DNA of 5,195 nt from Pyrinomonadaceae bacterium (GTDB lineage: Bacteria; Acidobacteriota; Blastocatellia; Pyrinomonadales; Pyrinomonadaceae), in the NCBI GenBank assembly GCA_014379795.1, contig JACMLC010000191.1, forward strand, positions 1 through 5,195. The letters are read 5' to 3'. Shown here one piece after another: positions 5,135-5,195 of this stretch. Position numbers and translations under genes: made by a program. Each line of letters opens with the position of its first letter. Positions within the stretch are counted from its first letter, which is position 1. The notes under the pieces were generated by a model. It did not search any database. It was given only the letters and a program-made list of their open reading frames with translations, and was not told the DNA's origin.

Positions 5135-5195
5135 TCCCCTCGTCATCAATCCGAATCTTCATCCGGCGCAGGGTGCGCAGGTCTTCGTCTGTCAA
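5130..5195 (-). CDS. C-terminal end of an unidentified protein, possibly MerR-type helix-turn-helix
   Basis: A minus-strand frame is open from the right edge to a TAA at 5132-5130 and gives 21 residues ending in RIDDEGI. The stretch DEDLRTLRRMK followed by DDEG resembles the third helix region of MerR/HspR-family DNA-binding domains, where a segment like NLAGV usually follows. Here the protein stops at that point. The piece is short, so both its being coding and the family call are tentative. If it is MerR-like, it appears truncated where the half repeat begins. It would lie upstream of atpD on the same strand, about 217 bases away. Confidence 0.4.
   Translation of the reverse strand: MTDEDLRTLRRMKIRIDDEGI

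Overview
The window is a moderately GC-rich bacterial chromosome segment holding housekeeping genes. No phage, transposase, CRISPR or RNA gene is visible. Gene content, the AtpD insertion and the heptamer-repeat palindromes between genes fit an uncultured Acidobacteriota-type bacterium (perhaps Blastocatellia). That placement is an impression from memory and low confidence.

Layout. Positions 1-522 (+) are the 3' part of a family-2 glycosyltransferase resembling dolichyl/polyprenyl-phosphate sugar transferases. Positions 623-1375 (+) are a complete pdxJ (pyridoxine 5'-phosphate synthase). The next 252 bases, between convergent genes, hold a long palindromic repeat and a second weak hairpin but no credible gene. 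Positions 1628-2683 (-) are ruvB (Holliday junction helicase motor), with a well-formed sigma-70-type promoter whose -35 box lies in an 18-bp dyad. A strong intrinsic terminator (2787-2835) closes the unit upstream, atpD (3380-4912, -) followed by atpC (2861-3280, -), the beta and epsilon subunits of F1 ATP synthase. Positions 4913-5129 are non-coding leader plus a half copy of the pdxJ-side repeat. Positions 5130-5195 (-) are the last 21 codons of an unidentified gene, weakly resembling a MerR-type helix-turn-helix.

The genes do unrelated jobs: sugar transfer to a lipid carrier, vitamin B6 synthesis, recombination and ATP synthesis. Only atpD-atpC form an obvious functional pair.

The most unusual content is between the genes. 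Three imperfect palindromes (527-604, 1370-1507, 3288-3370) are each built from tandem 7-base units, and a half element lies at 5088-5134. All four begin at, or within about 10 bases after, the stop codon of a gene. The units differ between elements but align to a common pattern near GATGNAG. The element between atpD and atpC separates a Shine-Dalgarno-like sequence from the atpC start. Folding it would place that sequence 9 nt from the ATG. I see no wholly new enzymatic system; the candidate novelty is this repeat family.
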